From contig NC_064449.1 of the NCBI RefSeq assembly GCF_023343835.1, positions 620,001-684,000 of the forward strand: a stretch of 64,000 bases of DNA, written 5' to 3'. The position numbers were made by a program, and so were the translations under genes. This stretch comes from Lagopus muta (taxonomy: Eukaryota; Chordata; Aves; Galliformes; Phasianidae). Below, one piece after another: positions 11,851 through 25,300 of the stretch. Within the stretch, counting starts at the first letter, position 1. Each line of letters begins with the position of its first letter. A model generated the notes under the pieces. That model was not told the origin of the DNA. It saw nothing but the letters and a program-made list of their open reading frames with translations, and did no database searches.

Positions 11851-14800
11851 GCTTTCACTCAGCAGACCTACCTTTTTTTTTTTTTTTAATAGCGAGACAA
11901 TTAAGTAAAGCTCCTGGCACTTAACCATCGTTTACCCAACAGTCAGAAAATGGACTCAATGCCTCTACATTAGTTAGATTATGATATTAAAGCAGAAACT
12001 GAATAAGTACAAGCAGGTGAAGGAAGATCCTTGAAGAGTGTGTGCAGAAAAATTTCTTTTGCAGGGGACAGGAAGCCAATTTTTTAAACTTATTTGAATA
12101 TAAACTACAATCTTAATACATAATAAATAGTGTTTCATAGATTCCAGTTTTCTTGTGATGAGAGAAAAGGAGGGATGCTCCTCCTTTTATAAACAAAAAA
12201 ACTCAAGTACAGTGCTGATGATGTGGTCCTGAAATTCTGCATCTGAACCAGGAACTGAATCAGGATGCGGTAAAACTATTCAGCACCATAACCTTTCTAC
12301 ACTTAAAACTTGTGCAAGCTCTGTTTTGTTAGCATTTCCATTAGAACTCATACATGGAAACTTGAATGTAAATATGGATTAAAACCCAGGAGGTCAAAAA
12401 GTTTGGGATCTATTGCATGTTTGCTGGCATCTTGGGGAAAGATTGCTTTATCTTAAAAGACAGTCCCAAAACTAACACAGAAGCAACTGACCCTGAACAG
12501 GTATAAACACCGTTGACAGATTATGGGGCTTTTATTACCTGTGATCCCAGTGGTGCCCCTTATCTCTGGCTCTAGCACTTCTCCTTCATTAGGATCCTCA
12601 TGTAAAGAGGTATGTCCTTGTCGTACCATTCTTCAGAACCTGATACTAAATAACTCCTAAATTTATGACCTTCACCCATCAGCTACCAGCATGTCTGTAA
12701 TAGGAGCCTTTTTCTCCCTCAGGTAAAAACAGTGATAGAACAAAATCCCTGTTTTCTGAGAAATGTTCAAATTTGAGATGGATTACTAAATTATTCACAA
12801 GTCTATGTTAAATTTCATGGTCACTTTCACAATATTATGTTCAGGAAATAAATAAGTAAGTAAAATAACATTGATCCAGTCTTATGCTAAATAACACAGC
12901 TAATTTCTTCCTGACCCCTGCTTATTCAGTTTCTAAAGAGTTCCCATAGATAAATTTTTAGGTAAGTGGATCATTGTTTTTGTCTCCCTCCTTGCCGTAT
13001 ACCTATAAACTATACCTTCACATGGCAAAGACAGATACAATGGGTTGGAAAGAGTTAAAACCTCATCTTCCACTCCTCCCTCTTTATCGTTTTAATTGGC
13101 TGTTCTGATGACCTGACCACCTCTTTGATACGCATCAAATGCCGACCCGTGAAATATGGAGTATGTCAGCCTGCTGAACAAGGGTCAACTTGATTGTCAA
13201 TAACGCCATCCATCAGAGCTTCTGGCATGGTGGATCCAATCCAGACCCAAAGTCCCAGCTGGAAAAGAAGTAGCCTCCTGGTGATAACAACGTGTGCAAT
13301 GTTGGCCCGACAACTGGCACTGGGGTCACTGGCCCAGAGGCCAGAAGGCGGCAAACTTCAAACTGGAAAAAGGTAATAGTGAGCAAACAACAGAACCTCC
13401 AAACCAACAAAAAGCAACTCTCTCAGCCAACCCAACAGTGGCTTCAAATCAAAGCAGCCCAGTAAGATGAGAGAGATGGGAGGATATCCAGGGAGTCAAA
13501 CGAGGCATTAGGGATACAGCATATGTTGTGGCTCATATCTCCTACCCCTGTGTTTCTTCTTTTCCTGTTCCCACAGTCAGAGAGAGGTGACCGCACCACA
13601 AAACATTACTACAATTGCACAAGTATGCCTTCCCACCTCCTCACCTTCATTCATCTCATGATGAAGTGAATAAGGGAATAGATCTAAGATAAAACCAACC
13701 ATAATTCTTGTTGGAGATTCTTTGGAACTGCACAACAGAGCTTTCTCACCTGTTCTAGCAAGGAAGGAGAAAGCAAGAATTTATGAAATTCCTGCTTACC
13801 ATGTGCTCCCAGGGTATGAGGGCTGCACTAGCTCTAGCAGTGGCTTATTTTTCTCCAGACAGTCACTATCACTGCATTCACTTAAGATTCTCTACTTAAG
13901 GATGGGATGTGGACTACGGCTGATAATCCAAACAATTCTGCAAAAAGAATTAGCTCTAAGATGTCAGTCATCTCAGAAGCTGGATTTCCAGGTGTTCATC
14001 TGAAACATATCACCACAGCACAGGCACTGGGGAAAGGAGTTCCTTCTTGCAAGCTGGAGGAAAGAACTACTTCCTTCTAATGAGAAACAAAACAATATAG
14101 AAAGCCCTGAAGCCACCATCCATCTTAAGCATTTTTCTGGCTCCATAAGGTGTTGGCCTGCTGTGAAGGGATAAAGCCTGAATCCTCAATAGATTCAGGG
14201 TACAACGGTAGAACCTCCGGCAGTGTACACCTCCCTGTACACCAACATGCCCACTCATATTTCCAACCCACAGAAAATTTCCAACCCACAGAAACACAGA
14301 AGTGCATGCACATAATGTACTATTTTGAAATGCAGAAGCCTCAAAATAAAGATAATGCCAGAAAGCAGCACTTGGCTTGGCGTACCACACATGCACCCCT
14401 AATGCCATATCCTCTTGTCCTCATTGCCCCAGACCAAGGAGTCCCTTACTAAGTGCTCCAAGCCAACCGTTCCAGCTGCTGTGTGCTGGTTTCGCACCCT
14501 GTGGCTTCCCATCCTGCACCTCATCGTGTGGCTGCTCACGTCTCATGGCTCTCAGCCTGATGCGGTGCAAATATTTGCTGCTGTGCTGGGAGGAACACAG
14601 TGCACTGGCCGCCAGGGGCAGGTTGTCTGCATATTTATTCTGGAATAGCAAACAACACGGTGAGCAAAGAAGGGAAAAAGCCAGATAAGATAAAAGCCTG
14701 TTACTGCGTTTAACAGCATAAAATCAACAAGGACCACAGAGAAAAGTTATCTGCAAAGACCAGCAAACCCAGCAGCAACTGATTCTAGCAGAGGAGCAAT

Positions 14801-17471
14801 TTTACAGGTTGGATCACTCAGATGACTGGCAATATAAAGCAATTTGTCTCTTGGACCACCCAATCTCAGGTTATTGTGAACCACTGTCTCTTTCATGATT
14901 TACATGAAAATATGCTGCAACCAGCACCTTCATAATACAAAGCAGAAGTAAAAGACTTCCCCACGCATTATAAGATAATTATTCCATAGCAAGCCACAGC
15001 CTAATTCCTTCCTGAAGAGTGGTGTGGAATACTGCAGCAGCTAATTTCCAGTATGGTGTGGGACTGAATGTTTCTTCCAGGAGATAGATTCACCCAGTTG
15101 TGAAGGTTTCCTCCGTCATTTTAAAAATAATACTTGATGAAGTTTTGATTCATGTATGTGATTAATTTATAAAGTGAAACGAAGTGTACTTGTTATATAA
15201 ACTGCACAACGATGAGTCCACAGGGGAAAAATAGGAGGTACTAGGAGAACCACATGTGAAAACCATATGGAAGGGTGTTCCAGCAGCTTGGAACCAGATG
15301 GAAGAAAACACTGTCCCTGGACACTGTACAGAGTCCTACTGATAACACATGATAAATCATTCACTGAGTGTAAGCAGGAAAGTGAACATCACCACATACC
15401 AAGCTGTGCAGGGACAACAGGACCAAGAGCTGGAGAACCGGAGAGGAAAGCATTTCATGCTCAGATGCTACCCTATGTGTAGATCTAATCAAATCTACTA
15501 TCAGCAGAACAAAAGAAAAAGCACTGCAGCAGTGTTTGAATGCACCAGAAAACCTGTAAAAGAACTGATTTTGCAAATAACTGCAAAGTGAACTTAATAG
15601 ATACTGGAAAATTGGCAAGACATTCACCCCTATAAAAAGGACACAAATTTTGTCCTGTACCAACTTCTCTCTGTGACCTTTGATAAGTCATTTAAGGTCC
15701 TCCTAAGTAGAAGGACATCCTCCCATTCATCCAAACACTGCTCACTGGCGGCTTTCTCAGCCACACTTCGTTTCCCAGGGAGGGAGAAATCTCTTCTATG
15801 ATCCTGTGAGTTTGAACTGTGGATTCCGAGGAAGGACAACTGCTCCTGAGAGAAGAGAAATCCAGATTTGACCAGGTCTGATGAGAGGACAGAAGAAGAC
15901 ACAGCAGTGACTGTCAGGGGGAGGCAGGGGGAGGCTGGAGGCTGTGCCTAAGATTCAATAATTCATTTGTAGTCATGAGTGTGAAAAAGCACAGATTTCT
16001 ACAGTGGTTCTGCTAGAGGTACATGGGCCATTACACAGATGTGGAACTGCAGATCTCAGACTAAAAACTTGTTAATGCTTTACATTCATCTCAACTATCA
16101 AATTCTGATTATGGCCTGAAAGGTCACTCCTGGCAGTGACTCCTTTTCTCTTGCCAGTCTTTTCATTTTCTGCTTTCACAGGGAATTTTCCTATCTTGAT
16201 GGAAGGGAGCATCACAATAAACATGACTATTTTGTGCTCTTGGTAGTTGCCACGTACAAAGTATCTGTATAGGCACAAAATGACTTCCTGCCCTAAGAAG
16301 GGCCTGAAATCTCTCTTCCAAGTGCAGTGGTTTTCGTTGTATTTTTTTTAATGGTACAAGCCTGTGAAACAAACCCAGGAGCAGGATGAGACGTTTTGAA
16401 CAGAGACATGCAGACAAGGAAGCTGACCAGAACACATGTATGCAGGACCACCAAGGATGACCCTAAGTTAGACCACCCAGTCACTTCGTTGGCCCCATTT
16501 TGAGGAGCCAGAATCTCAGAGCTCAAAAGGGTGTCCTCTCCCGGGTTCCTTGGCCTGTGTTTTAGACCATCACGTATCTCCAGTCACTTCCTGCTGCTGA
16601 CCTCTTTGAGTAAATCATCCTCCTCAGCCTCCCTCCCTCCTGGCAATATCCTGTTCCTTTCTCAAAGAAAACCTCCCACTCACAATCCCAAGGTTTGATA
16701 TCAATCTTAAATAAATGCCTCTCTAGACTCAGCTGCATTCCCTAAACCACCTTTATCTCATGCCTCTCTAGAACGGCTGCAGTTCAAGAAGCTTGTGCAG
16801 AAGCCTCTGACACCTTTTTAATTTCAATTGTTCCCCAGTGTACTCTTTCTTCCACATTTTTTTTTTCTTACAGAGAAGTAAATTATCTTCAGGAGAATAT
16901 AAACTGCAATATACACGTGTGCTTATTGCTACTTGGAAAGGGAAAAAATGAAAGCCCCAGAAAAAGACATATTTCCATATGAAATATAGTAAGAAGAGAA
17001 TCTGTAAGTGAGGTTGTGCCCCAGCATCTTCCTCCTCTTGTTTCCCTCACTTCATGGTTTGGGAGAGAAAGCTTGTCAATATATCTACCCACCAAAGTCC
17101 CATCTGCAGCATCCAGAAGCTGAATCCCTCTGACTGTTCCGTTATTTCATCACTTTCATAACCTTTTCTGTTAGCACATTTCCATCCATCCTCAAATCCT
17201 TATGCTCAGTGCTTTCCGGGTTGTAATCCTTTCCATAAATGGAAGACACTCAAAAGCAATGAAATTTGTCTGCTTGTATTTCACATTTACATGGTTAAAT
17301 GTGGTACTACTGCTTACCTGCCCATCCACACTTCATTTTACTTTGCCCTACACTCAGCCATCCTTGCCTTTACAGACTATGGAAATGCTCCTCACCAGCT
17401 ACACAGAATGTGTTTCAGTGAGGATCTGTTTCTCCCTTGAGAGAAATTCCTTGGGTCTCCCCAGACTCACA
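11851..17471. other. Single-copy non-coding sequence
   Basis: I recognise no gene or dispersed repeat. An 18 bp tandem duplication lies at 14259-14294, and T-runs occur at about 11873-11888 and 16858-16867. Overlapping short frames of 60-110 codons between 14.0 and 15.9 kb occur on both strands. They lack domain motifs and agree with chance expectation for that much sequence. Confidence 0.5.
14259..14294 (+). repeat. 18 bp perfect tandem duplication
   Basis: ATTTCCAACCCACAGAAA is present twice without mismatch, at 14259-14276 and 14277-14294. A perfect tandem copy suggests a recent slippage event. The extra six codons fall in the small overlapping frames here, which are not considered genes. 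Confidence 0.95.
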
Positions 17472-17510
17472 TCTCTCTCTCTCTCTCTCTTTTTTTTTTT
17501 TTTTTTTTTT
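17472..17510 (+). repeat. (CT)n-T(n) microsatellite
   Basis: About nine CT dinucleotides (17472-17490) run directly into about 20 T residues (to 17510). Two adjoining simple repeats of this kind are typical slippage products. Confidence 0.9.
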
Positions 17511-18059
17511 AATGTAAGAGTAATCAACTAATTCATCAGCAGTTCACTTGATTAACGAGGCAGCGACCATGCAGCTGTGAACAAGCAGAATTCCAAGTCA
17601 GAGAAAAAAAGCTGGAGAAAAAGCAAAGAAAATATGTTTTAGTCAGAAAAACAAAATAGGTGAATAAGATGGCACGGCAGGCTCCTAAAATGCCCTCAGA
17701 GTTCTTAGAGTAACCTTATTCCAGAGCACACATCCCTCAGATGCCCTGCCTCTCTCCTTATCATCCAACTCACTCAACCATGTCAGTGACATATGTACTT
17801 AGCAGCAGTTATCGTCAGTGGCACATAAATAAATGGCAGGTATCAAAGAATCAAGGTCGTCAACTCGTCATGAATATTTCAGAGAGAAGCAACATGAAAA
17901 GCTTGAGTGTCCCAGCCTCTCACATTTCCAACAGAAGGAAAAAAATACAAACCACACACAGGCAGGCATGTGCACACACACACACTGGGTCCGCTGGCTT
18001 GGCCATCGCATGCACGTAGTTCATTTCAAGGCAATAGCACATATGTTACGAGACAATCT
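17511..18059. other. Non-coding sequence with a short CA run
   Basis: Nothing gene-like is seen. A short CACACACACACA run sits near 17972-17985. Small frames overlap on the plus strand without domain features. Confidence 0.45.
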
Positions 18060-18530
18060 GTCACATTTTAAAAATATATAAATATATATTGTACATCTCC
18101 TCTGTATAATGTGCAAACTCTAAGCGGCTGGCAAGAGGGCAGTGGTGATTTAATGTAAGAAAACTGCGCTTTGCTGAAGGGGCTATGGACTAGATAGCTT
18201 GGGCTGTAACAAGAAGCCTCTTTGACAAAGGCGCAGAGTGGCATCTTTTCACACAATTATATGTGGGTCACATTAACCTTTGCTGTGCAGGATTCCCTTG
18301 AGCTGCACATCGCTGCAAAGCAACGAAAGCAGCAGTTCCTCTCTCCCTCTTTTGCTGCATAGGGCGATGCAGCGAAGTGATGGAGAGGGAGAGGGGCTGC
18401 CAGCTTGTCACAGTGAACAGGTTGGAAATGGAGAGATCTTTCCGCTGAATCCAGGGGCAAAATCCACTCTTAGACTTTCATTAATCAGTTGTGTTAATCA
18501 GTGGGCAGATTTGAGATCTTGAGCTGTTTA
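18060..18530. promoter_or_regulatory. Candidate conserved non-coding element
   Basis: The block starts with an AT-only near-palindromic stretch (18068-18090). It contains a perfect 11 nt palindrome CTTTGACAAAG (18220-18230), which includes a TCF/LEF-like CTTTGA word on each strand. TTAATCAG occurs twice, 13 bp apart (18481-18488 and 18494-18501). Several CpGs survive in otherwise CpG-poor surroundings (for example near 18310, 18365 and 18442). These are direct observations; an enhancer role is inference. The small ORFs crossing it show no family features. Confidence 0.25.
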
Positions 18531-20535
18531 GAGCACTATGATATTTGGATATACAGTTACGTATAGCAGGAGACATTTTAAGTTTCACTTTCAGCACATA
18601 TGCCAGATGCTGCTGGGAAACTCTTTGAATTCTGTTCTGTGAATGGAGAGATGGATGGATGGAGGCAGGGGAGGCATTTTTTCCGCAGACTTTGGAGATG
18701 CAGATTTTCTCCTGTCAAGTTCAACTCAAATCTGCAAACAGAAATTTCATCAGAGCCCTCAGGATTTATTAAACAAAGCAACGTTTCTTTCACAAAATCG
18801 TTTGGCTATTCTACTGTTCTGGTTTTTGTTTTGTTTCCCTTTGGTCTGCAGGGTTTTTTATTCATGTATCAGACAAATTCTGGGAGCATACACCAAACAT
18901 TCAAGGAACATAGTTTCCCACTTTCTTGTGTCTTGAAAGTTAGATTTTTAAAATTAGTATTATTTTTTTTTTTCAGGGTCCTCACCCTTTTCTTCAGGTT
19001 ACCTACAGATCTAGATGGCTCAGTGTGGCATATGGCACATGGTCTTTATGTTCCATGGAAAAATGGATTTAAATGACAAGCCCTTCCAGATATGGGAAAG
19101 TCACCGTGGAATCCTGCTTTTGTTCATATTAAAATGGGACCTATTGAGATAACAATACAAACTCATGGTGAAAATGAAGAATACATTTCTTGCAGTGACA
19201 GCTGATATTGACACTGTCATTCAACTCCAATTGCTTTGTTAATCCCCCTGCTTTCAACACCAGTGTCCTGTGGGGTTTTGAACCTGCGGAACACAAGAAG
19301 CTGGAAAAGTCTCAGAAGATGGCTGGAAACTGAGATAAGGACACAAATTGGAAGCACCTGCCAAGGTACCTAACACTGAGGTTTAAGACTAACAATTTGA
19401 AGGCATTTGAACATTTTTCACATGTTGCAATCAGTGCCAGACCATGGTCTGATATTATACAGTACACAGTGGCACTACAGGAATCAGTCATTGCCGCTCA
19501 CCTTTCACCCTCTGTTGTTCATTTCCACTCCATGCCAAAGAGCTCTTTCCACTCACTTGTGCCAGTAAAACTGTCTGCATGACCAGGTACTGAACCAGAC
19601 TGAGCAACTTTTCTTGCTTTAAACAAACACACTAGATTTTTTTTTTTTTTTGGCCAGGTTGTCTTGCTCCTCCCATCTGGTTCCCAACCACAAGAGTCAT
19701 TGTGCCAGCAGAGCAGTGCAAACGAAGGGCCAGGAGACAGCAACATCTTAAACCAATGCTACTAACAAACACTCTGCAAGATCAAACCACAGGCTAAATC
19801 TCAGCTAAGAGCTTTTTGGGTTCAGAGTGAACACCTCTATTAAGATGAATAAACTACTTCACAGTGTTCAGAAATGTAGTTTTGAACGCAGCTAAAATCT
19901 TTGTTTTCGGCACTCTGCCCTGAAACAGAAACGGCTTGAAAGAATCCAGATAGAAAGGCCATTAATTCTGGGTTTCTGTAAATGAGGTTTTTTGTGCAAC
20001 CATTTTGTTTAATAGAAAAGCATAGCCCTGCACTGCAGTCACTGCCACTGTGACTCCACTGTACTGCAGAGATACCAGAACTACCTTAACATTGGCTAGT
20101 CCAGGTCCCGATAACCAACTAGTCTCAACAGACCAGGCTCAGCATGGACTAATTTGTCCTGACAAGATTATTTGCAAATTAGGTGAGGAGGTCAGACAGC
20201 TGCCCTATAACCATATTAAAATGGAATAAATATTGGCTCCAAGTTTATGCCTTACCTACCTTTTAAATATTTCTCATGAGGCACTCACTTCATGTACCCC
20301 CTTAGTGCCAAGTTTCACTTTCTCATAGGCCTGTTTTCAGCTCAGAAAATGTCTAAATGCTCTCAGTCTGATACTGCAGGTGCAGGTGTGTACTGATGCA
20401 AGTCAGGAGTCTTAGTGAAAAGGAGACTGGGAAGATGCCTGAGTGATAACAGTAAATCACATAGAAACAGGGCCGCTGGAATTAAACATGTAAAACCAAG
20501 TAGGGTGGGAGTGTGTTTTGCAGAGAACTAGAAGA
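18531..20535. other. Single-copy non-coding sequence
   Basis: No gene or known repeat is recognised. A 158-codon plus frame (18600-19076) has no domain, and a T13 run interrupts its distal part. T-runs occur at 18964-18973 and 19639-19651. Confidence 0.45.
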
Positions 20536-21203
20536 GGAAGGAAGGAAGGAAGGAAGGAAGGAAGGAAGGAAGGAAGGAAGGAAGGAAGGAAGGAAGGAAG
20601 GAAGGAAGGAAGGAAGGAAGGAAGGAAGGAAGGAAGGAAGGAAGGAAGGAAGGAAGGAAGGAAGGAAGGAAGGAAGGAAGGAAGGAAGGAAGGAAGGAAG
20701 GAAGGAAGGAAGGAAGGAAGGAAGGAAGGAAGGAAGGAAGGAAGGAAGGAAGGAAGGAAGGAAGGAAGGAAGGAAGGAAGGAAGGAAGGAAGGGAGGAAG
20801 GGAGGGAGGGAGGGAGGGAGGGAGGGAGGGAGGGAGGGAGGGAGGGAGGGAGGGAGGGAGGGAGGGAGGGAGGGAGGGAGGGAGGAAGGGAGGAAGGGAG
20901 GAAGGGAGGAAGGGAGGAAGGGAGGAAGGGAGGAAGGGAGGAAGGGAGGAAGGGAGGAAGGGAGGAAGGGAGGAAGGGAGGAAGGGAGGAAGGGAGGAAG
21001 GGAGGAAGGGAGGAAGGGAGGAAGGAAGGAAGGAAGGAAGGAAGGAAGGAAGGAAGGAAGGAAGGAAGGAAGGAAGGAAGGAAGGAAGGAAGGAAGGAAG
21101 GAAGGAAGGAAGGAAGGAAGGAAGGAAGGAAGGAAGGAAGGAAGGAAGGAAGGAAGGAAGGAAGGAAGGAAGGAAGGAAGGAAGGAAGGAAGGAAGGAAG
21201 GAG
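20536..21203 (+). repeat. Giant GGAA/GGGA/GGGAGGAA mosaic satellite tract
   Basis: About 668 bp of pure purine lies on the plus strand in ordered blocks. GGAA runs at about 20536-20792, GGGA at about 20793-20882, an eight-base GGGAGGAA unit at about 20883-21022 (17-18 copies), then GGAA again to 21203. Because four is not a multiple of three, every frame on both strands stays open. This gives spurious KEGR-type and PSFL-type proteins of about 250-290 residues that are not genes. Long polypurine-polypyrimidine mirror repeats can form triplex DNA, and GGAA is the ETS-factor core; both are known properties of such repeats, not shown here. Copy number in an assembly may be inexact. Confidence 0.97.
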
Positions 21204-21682
21204 GCTCTTGGATGTTTCTCTGTGCATATCTGTGCAAGATGCATGGGCCTGCCCATCTGGAGGGCTAAAAGAGTCAGATGATGTTACTGTGAGAACAGTT
21301 TTGGATCATAGTCAGAACATGAACATTCTCCTCTATTATGCTTTGCAAAGGGTCTGTCTGTTTTGTCATGAGGAGATGTGAGCTGTTTGTCAGTGAAATG
21401 AGCACAGTACCGCGGGATTTCCCACGCAAAATGATTCAAAACCCACGGACTCACATGAACCCATCCAGATGTCTCAATGGTTTGTCCTGACACGTAGCAT
21501 GAACATGCCCAAATGACAGAATGAGCTGGAAGAGGGCTTGTTGTTAATTCTAAACATTGTGGGCTATTTGGAAAACACTTTTCTGAATTTTTATACCTAA
21601 TTTTCAGAAGGAAACTATTCTTTTAGTTCAAGAAGCACTAACAGAAGCAAGGCTAGCTGACTGGAGCCACTGCAAGCCCTGC
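21204..21682. other. Non-coding sequence
   Basis: Nothing gene-like or repetitive is recognised. The segment simply separates two low-complexity tracts. Confidence 0.5.
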
Positions 21683-21757
21683 AAAAAAAAACAAAAAACA
21701 AAAAACAAAAAAACCCCCAAAACCAACCAACCAACCAACCAACAAACAAACAAAAAC
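21683..21757 (+). repeat. Compound A-rich / (CCAA)n / (CAAA)n microsatellite
   Basis: A9 and CAAAAAA units lead into C5, then about five CCAA units, then CAAA units. This compound tract may mark an old poly(A)-like sequence that has drifted by slippage. Confidence 0.85.
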
Positions 21758-21989
21758 TCACAAGGTACAAGGGTAACATCCTTCTAAACTTGTGTGTAGA
21801 AATGCTGTTGGACCACTTGCACCCAGTCCCACTGTAGTCAAATCCTACATGTCAACATATGTAGATAGGCAGGACACAAAAGCAGGCATGCAGACTAAAC
21901 TGACAGAAAAACTTCCAGTGAAACTTTCCAGCAGAGAAGATTCTTTCACAAGAAAAGAATGTGCAAGAACTACTTACAACAAGAATAAG

Positions 21990-22365
21990 AAATGTCATGT
22001 TGTGTCAGACCAAAAATCGACCTAGCTCAGTACCTGACCTCTACCAGAAGGCAGGAGCACTCACTTACAGGAGAAAACAGAAAATGAGTCCTTGCAGGAC
22101 TGCCCTTTCCTTGTTATAACTGGCTGTTGTTTTAGTAATCTGCTTAAAGACCCCCCCCCCCTATATCAGGTGGCTAGCAGAGCCACCCTCTACTTACACA
22201 TCCAAATGTTCTCTGAACATATTTTTGCCTTTGGCCATCATATTTACTTCACAATGACTTCCGCAATTTATTTAGCCACTAATGTCGCAAATTGTTTCCT
22301 TCTATTTGTTTTAAACTTATTACCTGAAGGGTTCTTCTGGTCCTTCTGACTCCAAAACCTCCTTA
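21990..22365 (-). mobile_element. Old CR1-type LINE 3' region, antisense
   Basis: The plus strand carries the reverse complement of an ancient CR1 3' end. TGTGTCAGACCAAAAATCGA, then 'cctagctcagtacctgacct', correspond to the widespread amniote word 'tcagaccaxxggtccatctagcccagtatcctg'. Farther along, 22215-22365 matches the more 5' block of the same family, including 'ttccttctatttgttttaaacttattacctga' at about 22294-22325. The order of the two blocks agrees with one minus-strand insertion whose 3' end lies at the low coordinate. The segment between is strongly diverged and includes a C11 run (22151-22161). It is older than the 7.66 kb copy; the exact subfamily is not known to me. Confidence 0.7.
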
Positions 22366-25300
22366 TGAGAGCTGCTCAGGAAATTTTCCAAGTACAATTT
22401 CATTGGGAAAGGTCAATTAAGTTTAACTGAAATTTCTCACAAAAAGAAAGTAGTTTCAAAAAGAGTATATTCTCAGTTCTTTGATGGACTTTCTTTTGTC
22501 CCTCCGTTCTATTCCTTTATACTTAGGACTACCACATGTAATGTGGGGTACCCAGGGTTAATTACATGCTACTCACAATTATTTTATCAGGTATACAAAT
22601 CTGAACAATTCTATTGCAATGTGGAAGACTCTGGTTCTAGTCTACGGTACAAACAGTGTAGAGCAGAGTTGAGCTTTGGTTTATCTCATGGCCACATGCC
22701 ATAGGGACTGGCTTATTCTAGAATGATTTAACTTATTTTTCTAATTTTGAATGACCACAGGTTTACCCTGAAATAGAATAGATACAGAAACTTTCCCAAC
22801 TCTGTTCTGTGTGCATTTCTTGTTCCCTTCTTCTATCTTGAACTTCCTCATTAAATGCACCTTAATTGTGTATCAGAAATTTCCATTCATTTTGAAGTGA
22901 ATCACTGAACTGGAATTTGCATAAATAAAACACGCAAATATCTGCAATGCAAACACATAAACTCCCGTAAAAGAAATCCCACTTTCTATCTTTTCTAATA
23001 CTCCTTGTGGTTACAATGCAACAACATGCACTCCAATTAGTTCCTTGTCATGCTGGATGCTTTAACAGCAGTGAATACTCTCAAAATCCTTAGTTCCAAT
23101 GGTACTGCCTTCTCCTGGCTTTCCTTCTTTTTCTGTTTCTTTTGAGCAGCCTTTTTTCCACTATCCACTTCAGCTGGTATCTGATAAAACTTATTATGCA
23201 GAATTTCTACCAAGTCCTCTTGTCCCAGAATAAAACTGAAGACAGGTAGAACTGAGTTATAATCCTTAGAATCATTCTACACGGTTTTTAGGTAAAGTAT
23301 TGAATTGGTTTCTGTCTGAAAAAATACAACGTATGAATAGGTATCCCCACCAGAAGGTGACATAACCCAGATGTCATGTTGACTTGACACTGACTTTACA
23401 GCCCTCTACAGAGAGGAAGAAACTTCCCCTTCATCAGCCAATATCTAGGACCTCTCCTGCCTCACTGAGAACCCAGAAGCTCCTCATCCCACTTACCTCC
23501 CTTCAGACAAAATGAAATGTTGTCCCGTATACATCATTCATCAAAGCCATGCAACATAATTAACAGCACCATTCAGGGGATTTCAGTAGGTACTAAAATC
23601 CAAAGATTCAAAGCTTGGATACTGTCTTATTGCAGCTTGGGTAGATAAAAATGTGTCAGGAAGACTTTCACAGACATGTGGCACAGGAATCATTCTGCCT
23701 CTGAAAAGGAGCGTAAAGGTGTGTCAAAGCTATGAGGCACTGCAAACCAGGTTCTTACCTCCAACACAGGGGACACTAAAAAGGAGTGTCACCTGTGGGG
23801 GATCACCTTTTGGTGATTTGAAGTAACACTGTAGATTGGAATTGCCCCCACAAAAATTGAAACAACTAGAGCTGTAACAAATACAAAGCCCCCAGCAAGC
23901 AACATGCCAGGGGCAGCCAGGTACACTGAAGGCCTGGGCACTCTTTTTCCTTTGGCAACACCTTCCAGCCCAGCAGTAGGAAGAACAGAGAGCTCCCTGT
24001 GAAGAGTTATTGTCCAAATCAGAGGTCAAGTCCAGACTTCACAGCCAGTAACACAGCACTCAGCCGGGAACTCTTTCTCCCTAGCACTGCAGCACAGAAT
24101 GGCTCACCCCAGCACAGGACCTCAGCCTTCCTCTTACAACTCCACAGCTTCTCTGGAATTATTTTTTTAGGCCTGTGGTTTTTAGCAAAGAGGAATCTAA
24201 AGAACAAAACCTTTGTTCATTACATCATGGCTCCAGTAATGTCTAGGAACATTTTTACATTTGATAAAATCTCCCCAGATTACCTTTTGAAAGCCTGCGG
24301 TCAAGTCACATGGCTGGAAGCACAGGAATGATGTAAGTAACCACTGAGTAGCCCGTAGATCAGTTCTCTCATGATGCTAGCACAGAAGCTTGGGAGAGGC
24401 ATCACTTCTTCAAGGGAACGTGGAGGATTAGCAAGGAACAGCTGTGCCTATGGAGAGACAGGAGGAATGGCCTGGAGTTACCTGTGCTTCTTCTCACTTT
24501 GCAAGAATTTGGGGCCCAAGTCGGCTTGCATTGCCAACTCTCTGCACTAATACTGCCCATCCCTATCTATTCCTCTGTGTCTCTGGGTATGTTGTCCCAT
24601 CCTGTCTATGGTTTGGAAGCTCTATGGGGAAAGAAGATGAAAGACCTATCTTTCACTGTGAGTTTGTGGCGTATGAGACTTTGCTCTCAGTCCTACTTCT
24701 TTTAAGCAGAGGTGAGCCTACCTTTAAGTGAGGACTCAAATCTGAAGTCTGAATGTAAAGTAAAAGGTCAGAGGGCTTCTCTTGCAGACAGCTCAATTTG
24801 GACAAAAATGGCAGAGAAAACAGGGAGATGAACAATGCCAAGCTATGCAGGGAAAACCTGAGGTAAATTTTCCCAACAAATTAATTACTTTAAAGGAAAT
24901 TGCTGTTTCATACATGTGTATTATGCCTTCAGGAGAAAAACACTTTCACAATCTATTATTTCTAGGATAAGCCCTGTGCTTTGGTGGATACTATAATCTG
25001 CCTTTCAGAGACAAAGCGTGAACCTTCAGTCTTCAAGTAAAGCCACGTAAGTACAATTTGGATAGTTAACAATGGAAGGATGGGTGGGAATCATCTTAAA
25101 ATTCTGACCTCAGGTGACTTCTCAGGTGACTCAGATGTCAGAAAGTCAGAGACAAATTGAGACATAATAACCAAGAATGCTGATTTCCAGACTGTGCTTG
25201 CATCCACTAATTTATGCTGCTTCTCATCAGAGCAATGTCACCACGAGACCTTTATTCAACTGAGAAAGCAGGAGTGACAGCAACTCTTTGTTGTGATTAG

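Noticed and set aside
18600..19076. 158-codon plus-strand frame with phenylalanine-rich C-terminal part
   Set aside because: The phenylalanines come from T-runs. No domain is visible and another frame overlaps it on the same strand.
20513..21381. Overlapping open frames of 251-287 codons on the plus strand and 242-256 on the minus strand
   Set aside because: They are translations of the GGAA/GGGA tract. All frames stay open because the repeat period is not a multiple of three and contains no stop word.
21683..21757. Retrocopy poly(A) tail
   Set aside because: No gene-like sequence precedes it. The compound CCAA/CAAA structure fits slippage.
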